From: a bacterium
GTDB taxonomy: Bacteria > Sysuimicrobiota > Sysuimicrobiia > Sysuimicrobiales > Segetimicrobiaceae
Length of the DNA stretch: 64,000 bases
Direction of reading: 5' to 3'
Assembly: GCA_035307765.1 (NCBI GenBank)
Contig: DATGHU010000044.1
Location: forward strand, 295,717 to 359,716
Shown: piece by piece, positions 29,351 through 38,014 of the stretch
Numbering within the stretch: the first letter of the stretch is position 1
How the letters are laid out: each line of letters opens with the position of its first letter
Notes under the pieces: model-generated
Told to the model about the DNA's origin: nothing
Seen by the model: only the letters and a program-made list of their open reading frames with translations
Databases searched by the model: none
Position numbers and translations under genes: made by a program

Positions 29351-30043
29351 ATGCACCTCTTACTGGTTGAGGACGACAAGGCGCTCGGCGACGTAGTCCG
29401 CCGCGGCCTCGAAAGCTACGGGTACCAGGTCACCTGGGCGCGCGATGGGGACACGGCGTACGATCGCGCCTGCACGGGCACCTATGACGCGCTGATCCTC
29501 GACCTGATGCTCCCCGGGCTCGATGGGCTTGCCCTGTTGCAGGCACTGCGCGAAGCCGGTGTTCGGACACCGGTTTTGTGCCTCACCGCGCGAAGTCGCG
29601 TGGAGGATCGGGTCGCCGGGCTCGACGCCGGCGCCGACGATTACCTCGTCAAGCCATTCGCGTTTGAAGAACTGCTGGCCCGGCTGCGGGCACTGCTGCG
29701 GCGGCCGTCCGATCTGATCGTCCCTGAGATCCTGACGTCGGGATCGCTCCGCCTCTGGCCGACCGACCGCCAAGTCACCGTGGGGGATCAGGCGATCACC
29801 GTCCCGCTGCGGGAGTTTGACCTGCTGGAATTCCTGCTGCGGCATCCCGGGCGCACCCTTTCGCGCGAGGTGATTGTGGAGCGTATCTGGGGGGCGGGCG
29901 CGCCGCCACGGGCGAATGTGGTGGATGCCACCATCTCCCGGCTGCGGCGCCGGCTGCGGCGGGCGGGGTGGGACGGTCGGATCACCGCCGTTCCCGGTCT
30001 AGGCTATCGGATCGGCATTTCGATCCCGGGTAGCGCGTCGTGA
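29351..30043 (+). CDS. OmpR-family response regulator
   Basis: A 230-residue two-component transcription factor. Receiver domain: VEDDKALGD acidic pair, phosphorylated aspartate in ALILDLMLPGLDG, LTARSRVEDR and the YLVKPFAFEEL lysine. DNA-binding winged helix: VPLREFDLLEFLLRHPGR, VVDATISRLRRRLRRAG, GLGYRIG. The ATG at 29351 follows GAGGGAAG. Its stop overlaps the kinase start by GTGA, so the pair is coupled. The signal is unknown; the divergent secreted and YceI proteins suggest envelope stress or metal. Confidence 0.93.
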   Translation: MHLLLVEDDKALGDVVRRGLESYGYQVTWARDGDTAYDRACTGTYDALILDLMLPGLDGLALLQALREAGVRTPVLCLTARSRVEDRVAGLDAGADDYLVKPFAFEELLARLRALLRRPSDLIVPEILTSGSLRLWPTDRQVTVGDQAITVPLREFDLLEFLLRHPGRTLSREVIVERIWGAGAPPRANVVDATISRLRRRLRRAGWDGRITAVPGLGYRIGISIPGSAS

Positions 30044-31221
30044 AGGGGCTGGCACCGCACGTGCACCTTCGTTTGCTGCGGCGGAGTCGGTGGCGCGTCG
30101 CCGTGGTGGGCGCCCTCGTGGTGGGGATCATCCTGGCATGGCTCTCCGCCGGGGCGTATGTGGTGGCCAGGAAAGGCGTGTACGCGCACCTGCACGAGCG
30201 GCTGGAGCGCGCCGTGCGGCGGTACGGGGATCCAAGTCTTACGCCCGGGTCCCTCATCGTCGACGAGCGCGGGCGCCCGCTGCCGGACCTCGCGGTGACC
30301 GAGGGATGGGAGACCGGCGGGCAGGGGTTCCGCATCGTGTCCACCCCCCAACTCGGGGCGCTGGCCGTCCTGCAGCTGCCGACGCGCGGAAGCGGCCTGC
30401 GCGTCGTGGCCACTCCCGCCCAGGAGGAGCTTCGAGCGCTCACGATGTTTCTTCAGGTGCTCATCGCCTTGACCGTCACGGGGGGGCTTTTGGCCCTGCC
30501 GGTCGGATACGCGCTGGCCGGCCTGGCGCTGCGCCCGCTCGATGCGGCCGTTCGCGAGCGGAGCGAATTCGTCGCTCTGGCATCTCACCAGCTTCGGACC
30601 CCGTTGTCGGTGATCCGGACCGCGGTTGAGCTCGCCCGTGCGGGCCGCGGGGTGACGCGGGACGAAGCGCTGATCACGACCCTGGAACAGACGGAGCGCA
30701 TGGAAGCGCTGGCGGCCAGGCTGACGGCGCTGGCGCGCGCGGAGGCGGGGTCGAAGGCAAGCGCGGAGCGCGCGGACCTCACGCGGGTGGCCGAGGCGGT
30801 GGTGACCGGCCTCAACCCGGCCGCACGCCAGGGGGGGGTGGGTCTGGCTCTGGATGCTCCCGGCCCGATCTGGGCGATTGTCGAACGGGACGAGGTCGCG
30901 GACGTCCTCACGGCCCTCGTCGAAAACGCGATCCGCTTCTCCCCTCGCGGAGGAGTGGTGACGGTATCCATTCGCGCGAATGATGCCCGGGCGATCGCCA
31001 GCGTGTCGGATCAGGGCCCGGGGATTTCTCCACAGGACCTCCCGCACGTTGCCGACGCCTTCTACCAGGGCCGAAACGCCACGGGCGGCCACGGGCTGGG
31101 CCTAGCCATCGCCCGAGCGATCGTTGAACGCCGCCGGGGACACCTCTCCATCGCGAGCTCCCCAGGGCACGGGACGGTTGTGCGCGTCACCCTTCCGGCC
31201 GGTCGCGACGCGACCGGTTGA
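30040..31221 (+). CDS. Two-component sensor histidine kinase
   Basis: A 393-residue membrane kinase, partner of the preceding regulator. It has an N-terminal helix (VAVVGALVVGIILAWLSAGA), a periplasmic stretch of about 90 residues, a second helix near residue 140-165, the phosphorylated histidine in ALASHQLRTPLSVIRTAVEL, and ATPase-domain boxes LVENAIRFSP, DQGPGISPQDL and GGHGLGLAIARAI. GTG start inside the regulator stop. The sensor domain is not one I can name. Confidence 0.92.
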   Translation: MKGLAPHVHLRLLRRSRWRVAVVGALVVGIILAWLSAGAYVVARKGVYAHLHERLERAVRRYGDPSLTPGSLIVDERGRPLPDLAVTEGWETGGQGFRIVSTPQLGALAVLQLPTRGSGLRVVATPAQEELRALTMFLQVLIALTVTGGLLALPVGYALAGLALRPLDAAVRERSEFVALASHQLRTPLSVIRTAVELARAGRGVTRDEALITTLEQTERMEALAARLTALARAEAGSKASAERADLTRVAEAVVTGLNPAARQGGVGLALDAPGPIWAIVERDEVADVLTALVENAIRFSPRGGVVTVSIRANDARAIASVSDQGPGISPQDLPHVADAFYQGRNATGGHGLGLAIARAIVERRRGHLSIASSPGHGTVVRVTLPAGRDATG

Positions 31222-31238
31222 TCGTCCGCTGCGCCACC

Positions 31239-31261
31239 GGGATTTGGGAGAAATCCCATTT
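31239..31261. terminator. Hairpin between convergent genes
   Basis: A perfect seven-base stem GGGATTT/AAATCCC with loop GGGAG, followed by ATTT. It lies between the kinase stop at 31221 and the end of the leftward CoaB gene at 31357, where a bidirectional terminator would be expected. The T-run is short. Confidence 0.4.
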
Positions 31262-31356
31262 ACGGATGCCGCGATCACGGCCGGGCCGTGCGCCGCGACG
31301 GCGGCCGGTCAGGTCACCGGTCAGCAGGGGACGCTCGGCGGGTGGGCACGATCACC

Positions 31357-32028
31357 CTAGGTGATTCCCAGGCGGCGGTCCAGGACATCCACCAGCGCCC
31401 GAGCGATCGACTCTTTCCCTTCCGCGACCCCCTCCACCTCGCCGTCGGGGCCCACCAGGTATCCGATGTGCGTCCCCCGCTCGATATCTCGGAGGTCATT
31501 TGCGATGACGAGATCTGCGCGATTGCGCGCCCGCCACGTGGTGGCGATGTCGATCAGTTCGGCTCGATGCTTTCCCACCTCCAGCTTGAACCCCACGAAA
31601 AACGTCTTGGGCGAGAGGGCGCGGATCAGCTGGGCGGCCTTCGCGGTTGGGACGAGGCGAACGACCCATTCCGAGAGGGCACTTGCCGTTTTCTCCTCGC
31701 GGACTTCAGCCGGCGCGAAGTCGAGGACCGCCATGGCATGAACGACCGCGTCGTAGCCCGTCGGCAGCTCCTGCTTGAAGACGACGATCAGGTCATCGAC
31801 CGTATCGATCGGCACCAGCCGCAGTTGGTCTCTCCGCCCCCCCCGCACGGCCGGCGTGTCGCTCCCCCGACCGTAGACGAAAGTCACGTCGGCTCCATCC
31901 TGGACCGCGGCCTCCGCGATGAGGGATCCGAGCCGTCCCGTCGATTTGTTCGTGATGAACCGCACCGCATCGAGGGGCGCACGGGTCGGCCCCGAGGTGA
32001 CGAGAATGCGACGGCCGCGGAGGCTCAC
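31357..32028 (-). CDS. Stand-alone CoaB-type phosphopantothenate-cysteine ligase domain
   Basis: A 223-residue protein matching only the C-terminal (CoaB) half of the usual bifunctional CoaBC: RRILVTSGPTRAPLDAVRFI, STGRLGSLIAEAA, the conserved ATNxK-like region around VGFKLEVGK, and ADLVIANDLRDIE. CoaB joins cysteine to phosphopantothenate in coenzyme A synthesis using a nucleotide triphosphate. The flavoprotein decarboxylase half (CoaC) is not adjacent. Its start overlaps the stop of queG by four bases, so they are cotranscribed. It could also be a paralogue with another role. Confidence 0.8.
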   Translation of the reverse strand: MSLRGRRILVTSGPTRAPLDAVRFITNKSTGRLGSLIAEAAVQDGADVTFVYGRGSDTPAVRGGRRDQLRLVPIDTVDDLIVVFKQELPTGYDAVVHAMAVLDFAPAEVREEKTASALSEWVVRLVPTAKAAQLIRALSPKTFFVGFKLEVGKHRAELIDIATTWRARNRADLVIANDLRDIERGTHIGYLVGPDGEVEGVAEGKESIARALVDVLDRRLGIT

Positions 32029-33203
32029 GTGGCGTGCCCGGTGCTCGCGGCCAGCGCGAGGGTGATTTCTTCGCGCGCCGCCGCGTCCTTCTCGAGCGGA
32101 AGGCGCCTCTGGAGGCCGTCCCTTGCTCCTGCCGTTCCGATCCGGCCGAGAGCCCAGGCGGCGTGACCCCGGACCACCGGATCGCTCTCGTCGGCGAGGG
32201 CCCGCAGCAGCTCCGGTACGGCCGCCGGGTCTCCCGCGTTTCCGAGCGCCACCGCCACGTTTCGCCGCAGGCCGCTGCGTTTGGTCCGTTTGACCGGCGA
32301 GCCGCGGAAGCGCCGTTGGAACTCATGGTCGGTGATGTTCAGCAGGGGGAAGAGCTCGGGACGGGAGCCCACGCCGGGACGCGGGGCGAGTTCGGGATGC
32401 ATCCGCGCGGCGGTCTTCGTGTTGTGGGGGCAGACATCTTGGCAGATGTCACACCCGAAAATCAGGTCCCCAATCGCGGGACGCAGCTCCCGAGGGATTG
32501 GGCCGCGGTGTTCGATGGTGAGATACGAGATGCACCGCCGCGCGTCGACCACGTAGGGGGCGACGATCGCCCCCGTTGGGCATGCGTCGAGACAGAGCCG
32601 GCAGTGACCGCAGTTCCCCTCCGCCGGGGTGTCCGGCGGGAGCGCCAGATCCGTGAGGATTTCCCCCAGGAACACCCATGAGCCGTGCCCGCTGCGGGTG
32701 ATGATCAGCGTGTTCTTCCCGTACCAGCCCAGGCCCGCGCGTCGGGCCGCGGCCCGGTCGATGACCGGTCCGGTATCCACGTAGTAGCGGGCCACCTGCG
32801 CCCCTCGGTTCAGCAGGAACTGGGCCAGCCGCTTGAGGCGGGAGCCCATCACCTCGTGGTAGTCGTCCCCCCCCGCGTAGCGGCTGATCCGGCCCCGAGG
32901 TGCGGCCGGCTCACGGTCCGGCGCGGATGCGGCGTCGGAGGAACCGCCGTAATAGAGCCCCACCACCACCAGCGCGCGGGCGCCGGGCACCACGGCCGCG
33001 GGTCGGGGAGACCTGGTGGCGTTTCGGGCCATGTAGTCCATCTCCCCGTGATAGCCGCGGTTGATCCAGTCGACGAGCGCCCCACCTTCTTGGGGGAAAG
33101 GGGCGCTGGTCGTGATCCCGCACAGGTCGAATCCCACCTCGCGCGCTTCGGCTTTGACCGCGCGCGCAAGGGCCTGCGCGTCCGTGGGCAGGTGCGGGTC
33201 CAT
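32025..33203 (-). CDS. queG: Epoxyqueuosine reductase
   Basis: A 392-residue cobalamin-dependent iron-sulfur enzyme that reduces epoxyqueuosine to queuosine in tRNA. Seen are the N-terminal ALARAVKAEAREVGFDLCGI, DTGPVIDRAAARRAGLGWYG, two 4Fe-4S motifs (CGHCRLCLDACPTGA; FGCDICQDVCPHN), and a C-terminal run of HEAT-like repeats from about residue 320 (VPELLRALADESDPVVRGHA). Full length. ATG start at 33203. Other queuosine genes are not in the window. Confidence 0.94.
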   Translation of the reverse strand: MDPHLPTDAQALARAVKAEAREVGFDLCGITTSAPFPQEGGALVDWINRGYHGEMDYMARNATRSPRPAAVVPGARALVVVGLYYGGSSDAASAPDREPAAPRGRISRYAGGDDYHEVMGSRLKRLAQFLLNRGAQVARYYVDTGPVIDRAAARRAGLGWYGKNTLIITRSGHGSWVFLGEILTDLALPPDTPAEGNCGHCRLCLDACPTGAIVAPYVVDARRCISYLTIEHRGPIPRELRPAIGDLIFGCDICQDVCPHNTKTAARMHPELAPRPGVGSRPELFPLLNITDHEFQRRFRGSPVKRTKRSGLRRNVAVALGNAGDPAAVPELLRALADESDPVVRGHAAWALGRIGTAGARDGLQRRLPLEKDAAAREEITLALAASTGHAT

Positions 33204-33298
33204 AGCTCCGCTTCAGTATAGCAAAGACGCTTGTGCGGCACGGCTCGGCCGGCCGGGAGGCAGAGGAGTTCGTCCCCAACGCTGGAACCTGTCCGGGC

Positions 33299-33919
33299 GT
33301 GGACGAACAGGTCACCACGCTCAGCGTGTCCGAGGTCGCCCGCGCGTTCGGCCGCCACGAGGTGCTCCGTGCCGTCTCCTTCGCCGTCCGCCGCGGCGAA
33401 ATGGTGGGGATCGTCGGGGAGAACGGAGCCGGGAAGTCCACGCTGCTCAAGATCATCGCCGGGCTCCTCCGGCCCTCTCGGGGCCGCGTTGACGTCCGGG
33501 GGCGCATCGGCTACTGCCCTCAGGATCCCCAGGTCCACCTCGGCCTGACCGTCGCGCACAATCTGGAGTGGTTCCGCACCGCGTACCGCCTCGGCACCGT
33601 CCGCCGCGCGGAAGCCCTGATGGACGTGCTCGCGCTCAGTCAAAATAGGAACAGGCTCGTCAGCGACCTGAGTGGGGGCACGCGGCAGAAGCTCAACCTC
33701 GTCCTTGCCTTGATGCACGACCCCGACATTCTCCTGCTGGACGAACCGTATCAGGGGTTCGACTGGGAAACCTATCTGCGGTTCTGGGGGCTGGCGGAGG
33801 AGTTTCGCCGAGCGGGTCGGGTGATCGTGATCATCTCACACCTGTTTTTCGAACGCACCCGATTTGACACCCTCCTGCGCCTCCACGACGGGGTCATCAC
33901 CCCGGAAGTCCGTTCGTGA
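33299..33919 (+). CDS. ABC transporter ATP-binding protein
   Basis: An ATPase of an ABC transporter, about 206 residues from the GTG at 33299: Walker A GENGAGKSTLL, signature LSGGTRQKLNLVLAL (LSGGT instead of LSGGQ), Walker B ILLLDEPYQGFD, switch histidine VIIISHLFF. The frame is open from a GTG at 33233, giving up to 228 residues; no start has a good ribosome site. Its stop overlaps the next gene, a membrane protein, by GTGA. Being short and paired with a single permease it looks like an exporter. Substrate unknown. Confidence 0.88.
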   Translation: MDEQVTTLSVSEVARAFGRHEVLRAVSFAVRRGEMVGIVGENGAGKSTLLKIIAGLLRPSRGRVDVRGRIGYCPQDPQVHLGLTVAHNLEWFRTAYRLGTVRRAEALMDVLALSQNRNRLVSDLSGGTRQKLNLVLALMHDPDILLLDEPYQGFDWETYLRFWGLAEEFRRAGRVIVIISHLFFERTRFDTLLRLHDGVITPEVRS

Positions 33920-34674
33920 TCCGCCCGTCGCTCATCGCCTTCCGGCTCAGCCTGATCGAGCAGGCACACAACCGGTTCGCGATGCTGCTGCTCGCGCTCT
34001 ACCTGCCCGCCTGGTATGGGACGATCTATGGCCTCACCGATGACTCGCCGATCGGGTTCAAGCTGCGGGCGTTCGGGGTGTTTGTCGCCACCAGCCAGCA
34101 CCGCCTCGGGTTGCTCACAGGGATGCTGAACGCCACGACCCTGATCATCGGTTTTGTCTCCCTGAGCGCCGTCCGCCGGTCCGCCCTCGTGGACCAACGG
34201 TTGGTGCTCTGCGGTTTCCCGAGGGCGGCGCTCATCCTGGGGCGCCTCACGGCATTCGGCGTCGCCTCGGTGTTGATCGCCGCGTATGCGGTGGCCGTCC
34301 TGTCGGCGTTCACACCCCCCCGGCATCCAGCCGTGGTCTTCGCCGGGACGTTCGGAGCGGTGCTGACGTATGCGGCGATCGGCGTGGCGGTGGGGGTGGT
34401 GGCGCGGGGCGATCTGGAGGGGTTCTTCGTCATCATCATGTTGAGCCTCGTGGATACGTTCTTGCAAAATCCCATCGGGAACCCCGCCGCCAACCGGGCG
34501 GTGATCGAGTACTTTCCGTCCTACCTTCCCATGCAGATTGTGGCCGGCGGCGCGGTCGCCGACCACGTGGCCTGGTGGCAGCTCTGGGGGAGTTTCGCCT
34601 GGGCGGTCGCGTTTGGCGTTCTCGGCCTGGTGGGGTTCTGGCAGCGCACCCGGATCGCGCGGCCCCATCCCTGA
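33916..34674 (+). CDS. ABC-2-like membrane permease
   Basis: A 252-residue protein with six predicted hydrophobic helices, for example residues 22-40 and a later AYAVAVLSAF and TYAAIGVAVGVVA segment, but no cytoplasmic EAA loop. With the overlapping ATPase upstream it forms a two-gene ABC exporter comparable in size and layout to ABC-2 drug or lipid efflux permeases. I cannot name the substrate. GTG start coupled to the ATPase stop. Confidence 0.75.
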   Translation: MIRPSLIAFRLSLIEQAHNRFAMLLLALYLPAWYGTIYGLTDDSPIGFKLRAFGVFVATSQHRLGLLTGMLNATTLIIGFVSLSAVRRSALVDQRLVLCGFPRAALILGRLTAFGVASVLIAAYAVAVLSAFTPPRHPAVVFAGTFGAVLTYAAIGVAVGVVARGDLEGFFVIIMLSLVDTFLQNPIGNPAANRAVIEYFPSYLPMQIVAGGAVADHVAWWQLWGSFAWAVAFGVLGLVGFWQRTRIARPHP

Positions 34675-34682
34675 GGACGAGG

Positions 34683-35645
34683 TTAGGCGGGACCCGCGCT
34701 GCGAAACCCCACGATCTGGAAGGTTCCCAAGCGGGTGTTTGAGGTCGGCTGCCAGTCTACCGTCACCGGGGCGGCGAAGTCCGGCGCGAGCCGCCCGTGC
34801 TCGATCCAGTACCGAGCGTGGGGATCGTTGAGGATTGCCGGACTCGCCTTCGCCACGAGCGTGAGCGGGCCGGCCACCACGTGAACCTCGTCCAATTGCT
34901 CAATCGCCCGTAGGGCCGCGGTCAGCCGCCCCCGCAGCTCTGCATTTGGGGCGGGCCGGACGTTGACCAGGCCGATGTTCCGCCCGAGCGGGCCGATGAT
35001 CTTGACGTTGGCGAGATCGGGCGTCACCCCCGCCTCCCGCAGGACCGTCAGCACGACCTCGTTGGCCCGCGCGACGGCGCGCCCGTGGTACTCCGGCGCC
35101 GCGAGCGGTTTGAGGAGGTGCTTGAGCTTGCACCCCTCCCGCCCGGGGTTCTCGCCGATCCGGGGCGGGCGCACCCCAAGCGCATCGGCCAGCGTCCCAA
35201 TTTCCGGTTTCTCCAGGTCGAGCAGCGGGGCGTAGTAGCCGTTGCAGACCTTGAGCCCGAACTGGCCCCACGTATCGCTGCGGTTGGCTCCCGTCAGGAC
35301 CAGGCGCCCGCCGGCCACCGCCTTGACCATTCCCAGCTTGATCTCGCGTGTGCAGCGGTTGCAGGCCGGCCCCGCGGCCTGCACGCGGTGCTGCTTGAAC
35401 TGTCCGAGTAGGCAGCGCTGGGGCAGGCCAAGCCGCTCGGCGACCTCCAAGACGATCTCGTTGCCGCGCGTGTACGCGTAGATGCCCATGTTAACGGTGA
35501 TGAGCAGAACGCGGTCGCGGCCCAGTGCATCTCGGGCCAGCGCCGCGGTGACGGTGCTGTCCAAGCCCCCGCTAAAGGCCACCACGACCGGGTGCCCGTC
35601 CGTCGTGGTGCGGATCTCCTCGACCAAGGCTGCGTACCTGTCCAC
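34683..35645 (-). CDS. PP-loop ATP pyrophosphatase, LarE/ExsB-like
   Basis: A 320-residue enzyme of the PP-loop superfamily, which adenylates a substrate before adding sulfur or nitrogen. The loop AFSGGLDSTVTAALARDAL is near residue 24, and a cysteine pair ACNRCTREIK follows near residue 100, as in sulfur-transfer or deazapurine enzymes. A further conserved part is GENPGREGCKLKHLLKPLA. The C-terminal 100 residues (IIGPLGRNIGLVNVRPAP onward) are unlike queC or tilS. Start GTG 35645; the frame is open further upstream. Function not assignable beyond the fold. Confidence 0.7.
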   Translation of the reverse strand: MDRYAALVEEIRTTTDGHPVVVAFSGGLDSTVTAALARDALGRDRVLLITVNMGIYAYTRGNEIVLEVAERLGLPQRCLLGQFKQHRVQAAGPACNRCTREIKLGMVKAVAGGRLVLTGANRSDTWGQFGLKVCNGYYAPLLDLEKPEIGTLADALGVRPPRIGENPGREGCKLKHLLKPLAAPEYHGRAVARANEVVLTVLREAGVTPDLANVKIIGPLGRNIGLVNVRPAPNAELRGRLTAALRAIEQLDEVHVVAGPLTLVAKASPAILNDPHARYWIEHGRLAPDFAAPVTVDWQPTSNTRLGTFQIVGFRSAGPA

Positions 35646-35766
35646 GCCCCAAGGGTAGCCGATCGACGTCCGGTTGTCACGAGGCTCGGGCGGAGAGAGG
35701 AGATGGAACGGTTCGGCGTGAAAAGGCGGATCGCGGGGTCGTCCCGGTGTCCCCCGGAGGTGAGCG

Positions 35767-37023
35767 ATGACGCGGCGGATCCTCATCATGGTGCTCGCGG
35801 CGGCCTTTGCCGCCGGGCTGTGGCCGGCAGGGGCGATCGGTCAGGCCGGGGCGATGATGACGTTCTGGAGTTGGCGGGCCGAAGACCGCGCGTTCTACGA
35901 GAGCATGATCAAGAAGTTCGAGGCGCAGAACCCGGGCGTCTCGATCGAGTTCCAGACCTTCAAACCGACCGAATACAACACCGCGCTTTCTGCGGCGATG
36001 CAGGCCGGCAAGGGGCCGGACATTGTGCACCTCCGCGCCTACGGCGCCCTCCAGCCGTTTGCGCGACCGGAGTTCCTGGTGCCGCTCGACGATAAGGTCC
36101 CCGAACTGAAGACGTTTCCTCGCCAGTGGCTCGGCGGGGCGAGGAGCCAAGCCGACGGCAAGATCTACGGGGTGCCGTTTGCCGTGCAGGCGCTCGTGAT
36201 CTTCTACAACCGAAAGCTCCTCCGGAAAGCCGGCGTGACCCCGCCCACCACCTGGGACCAATTCCTGGGCGCGCTCAAGGTGCTCAAAGACCACGGGATC
36301 ACGCCGCTGGCGAACGGCGGCAAGGAGGGCTGGACTCTCGAGGTAGCGTTGGGAGTCCTCGGGCCCAACTTCTACGGCGGGTCAAATTTCTACGAGGCCG
36401 TGACCCGCGGGCAGACGACGTTTCGGAGCCCGCAGTTTACCGCCGCGCTGGCCAAGATGGAGGAGATCCGGCCTTTTATGCCCCAGGGGTTTATGGGGAT
36501 TTCGTACACCGACATGCAGCAGTTGTTCATCAACGAGCAGGCGGCGATGTTTGTCGGCGGCATTTGGGAGCTGGGGTACTTTCAGAGCCAGAACTCGTCA
36601 CTGGACATCGGCGTGATGCCGGGGCCGGTGGCGAAGGCGGGCGACACGCCCTGGGTCAGCAGTTACGACGACGGCAACTACGGGGTGAACGCGAAGAGCG
36701 CGCATATGGACCTGGCGCTGAAGTTCATCCGGTTCACCGCCACCAAAGACTGGGGGCAGGCGTTCACCGATCAGCTCAAGCAGATCTCGGCGGTGCCGGG
36801 CGTGACGATCCACGACCCCCAGCTCCAGCAGGTTCAGATGTGGATGCGCCACGCCACCCCCTATATCATGCTCGTGGGGTTCCGTTGGAAGAACCCGACC
36901 GGGAGCGAGCTTATCCAGAACGACCTGCAGGGGCTCTTCGCCGGGAAGATGACCCCGCAGCAGGTAGGCGACGACGTCACGCGCGGATTGGCCACATGGT
37001 TTGACCCCTTCCGCGGGCGCTGA
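35767..37023 (+). CDS. ABC transporter sugar-type substrate-binding protein, family 1
   Basis: A 418-residue extracytoplasmic binding protein with a signal peptide (ILIMVLAAAFAAGLWPAGAI). Features of the carbohydrate family are MMTFWSWRAEDRAFYESMIK, the GKGPDIVHLRAYG region, GKIYGVPFAVQALVIFYNRK, and NEQAAMFVGGIWELGYFQSQ. ATG with GGAGG at good spacing. It is the first gene of a three-gene importer with the two permeases that follow; the ATPase is missing from the locus. Confidence 0.92.
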   Translation: MTRRILIMVLAAAFAAGLWPAGAIGQAGAMMTFWSWRAEDRAFYESMIKKFEAQNPGVSIEFQTFKPTEYNTALSAAMQAGKGPDIVHLRAYGALQPFARPEFLVPLDDKVPELKTFPRQWLGGARSQADGKIYGVPFAVQALVIFYNRKLLRKAGVTPPTTWDQFLGALKVLKDHGITPLANGGKEGWTLEVALGVLGPNFYGGSNFYEAVTRGQTTFRSPQFTAALAKMEEIRPFMPQGFMGISYTDMQQLFINEQAAMFVGGIWELGYFQSQNSSLDIGVMPGPVAKAGDTPWVSSYDDGNYGVNAKSAHMDLALKFIRFTATKDWGQAFTDQLKQISAVPGVTIHDPQLQQVQMWMRHATPYIMLVGFRWKNPTGSELIQNDLQGLFAGKMTPQQVGDDVTRGLATWFDPFRGR

Positions 37024-38014
37024 CCCTATCGCGACGCCGTCTACGCAGGATCCGCAAGGGCTGGGGGCCGGGGCGCGGTTCGCTCCCGGCCCCCGCCGCG
37101 TGCCCTACCGGACGGCCCGGGCGCTGTGGGTCGCCGCGTTTCTCGCGCCGGCGGTCCTCCTCTTCAGCGTGATCGTAGCGTATCCGATCCTGAGCGCATT
37201 GGCCTACAGCCTGTTTCAATGGGATGGGATTGTCCGCGGCGGCTACGTCGGCCTCGCCAACTTCCAGCGCCTCTTGACGCAGTATCCCTACAGCGTGCGG
37301 ATGCTGACGGCGCTCTGGCATAATGTCTGGGCGTTCGTGTTGACGATGGGGGTTCAGAACGGCCTCGGCCTCGTCTTCGCGGTCCTCCTCGCCGGGCGTG
37401 CCTGGGGGGCGCGGCTGTACCGGGCAATCTTCTTTATGCCGGTGACCCTCTCGCTCGTGATCGTGGGGTTCCTTTGGCAGCTGTTCCTCAATCCCATCTG
37501 GGGCGTCGTGAACAAGGGTCTTGCGCTCGTTGGGCTCGGCGTCCTGGCCCGGCCCTGGCTTGGGGACACCCATACGGCCCTCATCACCATCGTGCTGGTC
37601 AACGCTTGGCGCTGGGTGGGGTTCCCCACCATCGTGTTCCTCGCCGGCATCCAGGCGATTCCCGACCAATACCTGGAGGCGGCCCGGCTCGACGGGGCCG
37701 GCGCGGGGGCGGTCTTCCGCCGGATTATCCTGCCCCTGCTGGCGCCCCAGGTGAACATCATCGTCATTCTCACGTTCATCGGGGCGTTCAACTGGTTCGA
37801 GCTCCCCTACGTGATGCAGGGCGTCACCGGCGAGCCCGACCACGCCACGGACGTGCTCGGGCTGCTCTTCTACCGTTCGGCGTTCGGGGCGGTGGACACC
37901 GGCAACCCCGATGTCGGGATCGGCTCGGCGATCGCGGTGGTGATGTTCGCGATCCTCCTCGTTGTCAGCGGCTTGGGCGCGGTCTACCTCCGCCGCCGGG
38001 AGGTCGAGATGTGA
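37001..38014 (+). CDS. ABC transporter sugar-type permease, MalF/UgpA type
   Basis: A membrane permease of about 337 residues, six helices, with the ATPase docking loop EAARLDGAGAGAVFRRIILP. The open frame overlaps the binding-protein gene by 23 bp if the TTG at 37001 is used; a GTG at 37100 is the alternative and still precedes the first helix (LWVAAFLAPAVLLFSVIVAY). Its stop overlaps the next permease start by GTGA. Substrate presumably a sugar or glycoside. Confidence 0.9.
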   Translation: MTPSAGADPIATPSTQDPQGLGAGARFAPGPRRVPYRTARALWVAAFLAPAVLLFSVIVAYPILSALAYSLFQWDGIVRGGYVGLANFQRLLTQYPYSVRMLTALWHNVWAFVLTMGVQNGLGLVFAVLLAGRAWGARLYRAIFFMPVTLSLVIVGFLWQLFLNPIWGVVNKGLALVGLGVLARPWLGDTHTALITIVLVNAWRWVGFPTIVFLAGIQAIPDQYLEAARLDGAGAGAVFRRIILPLLAPQVNIIVILTFIGAFNWFELPYVMQGVTGEPDHATDVLGLLFYRSAFGAVDTGNPDVGIGSAIAVVMFAILLVVSGLGAVYLRRREVEM

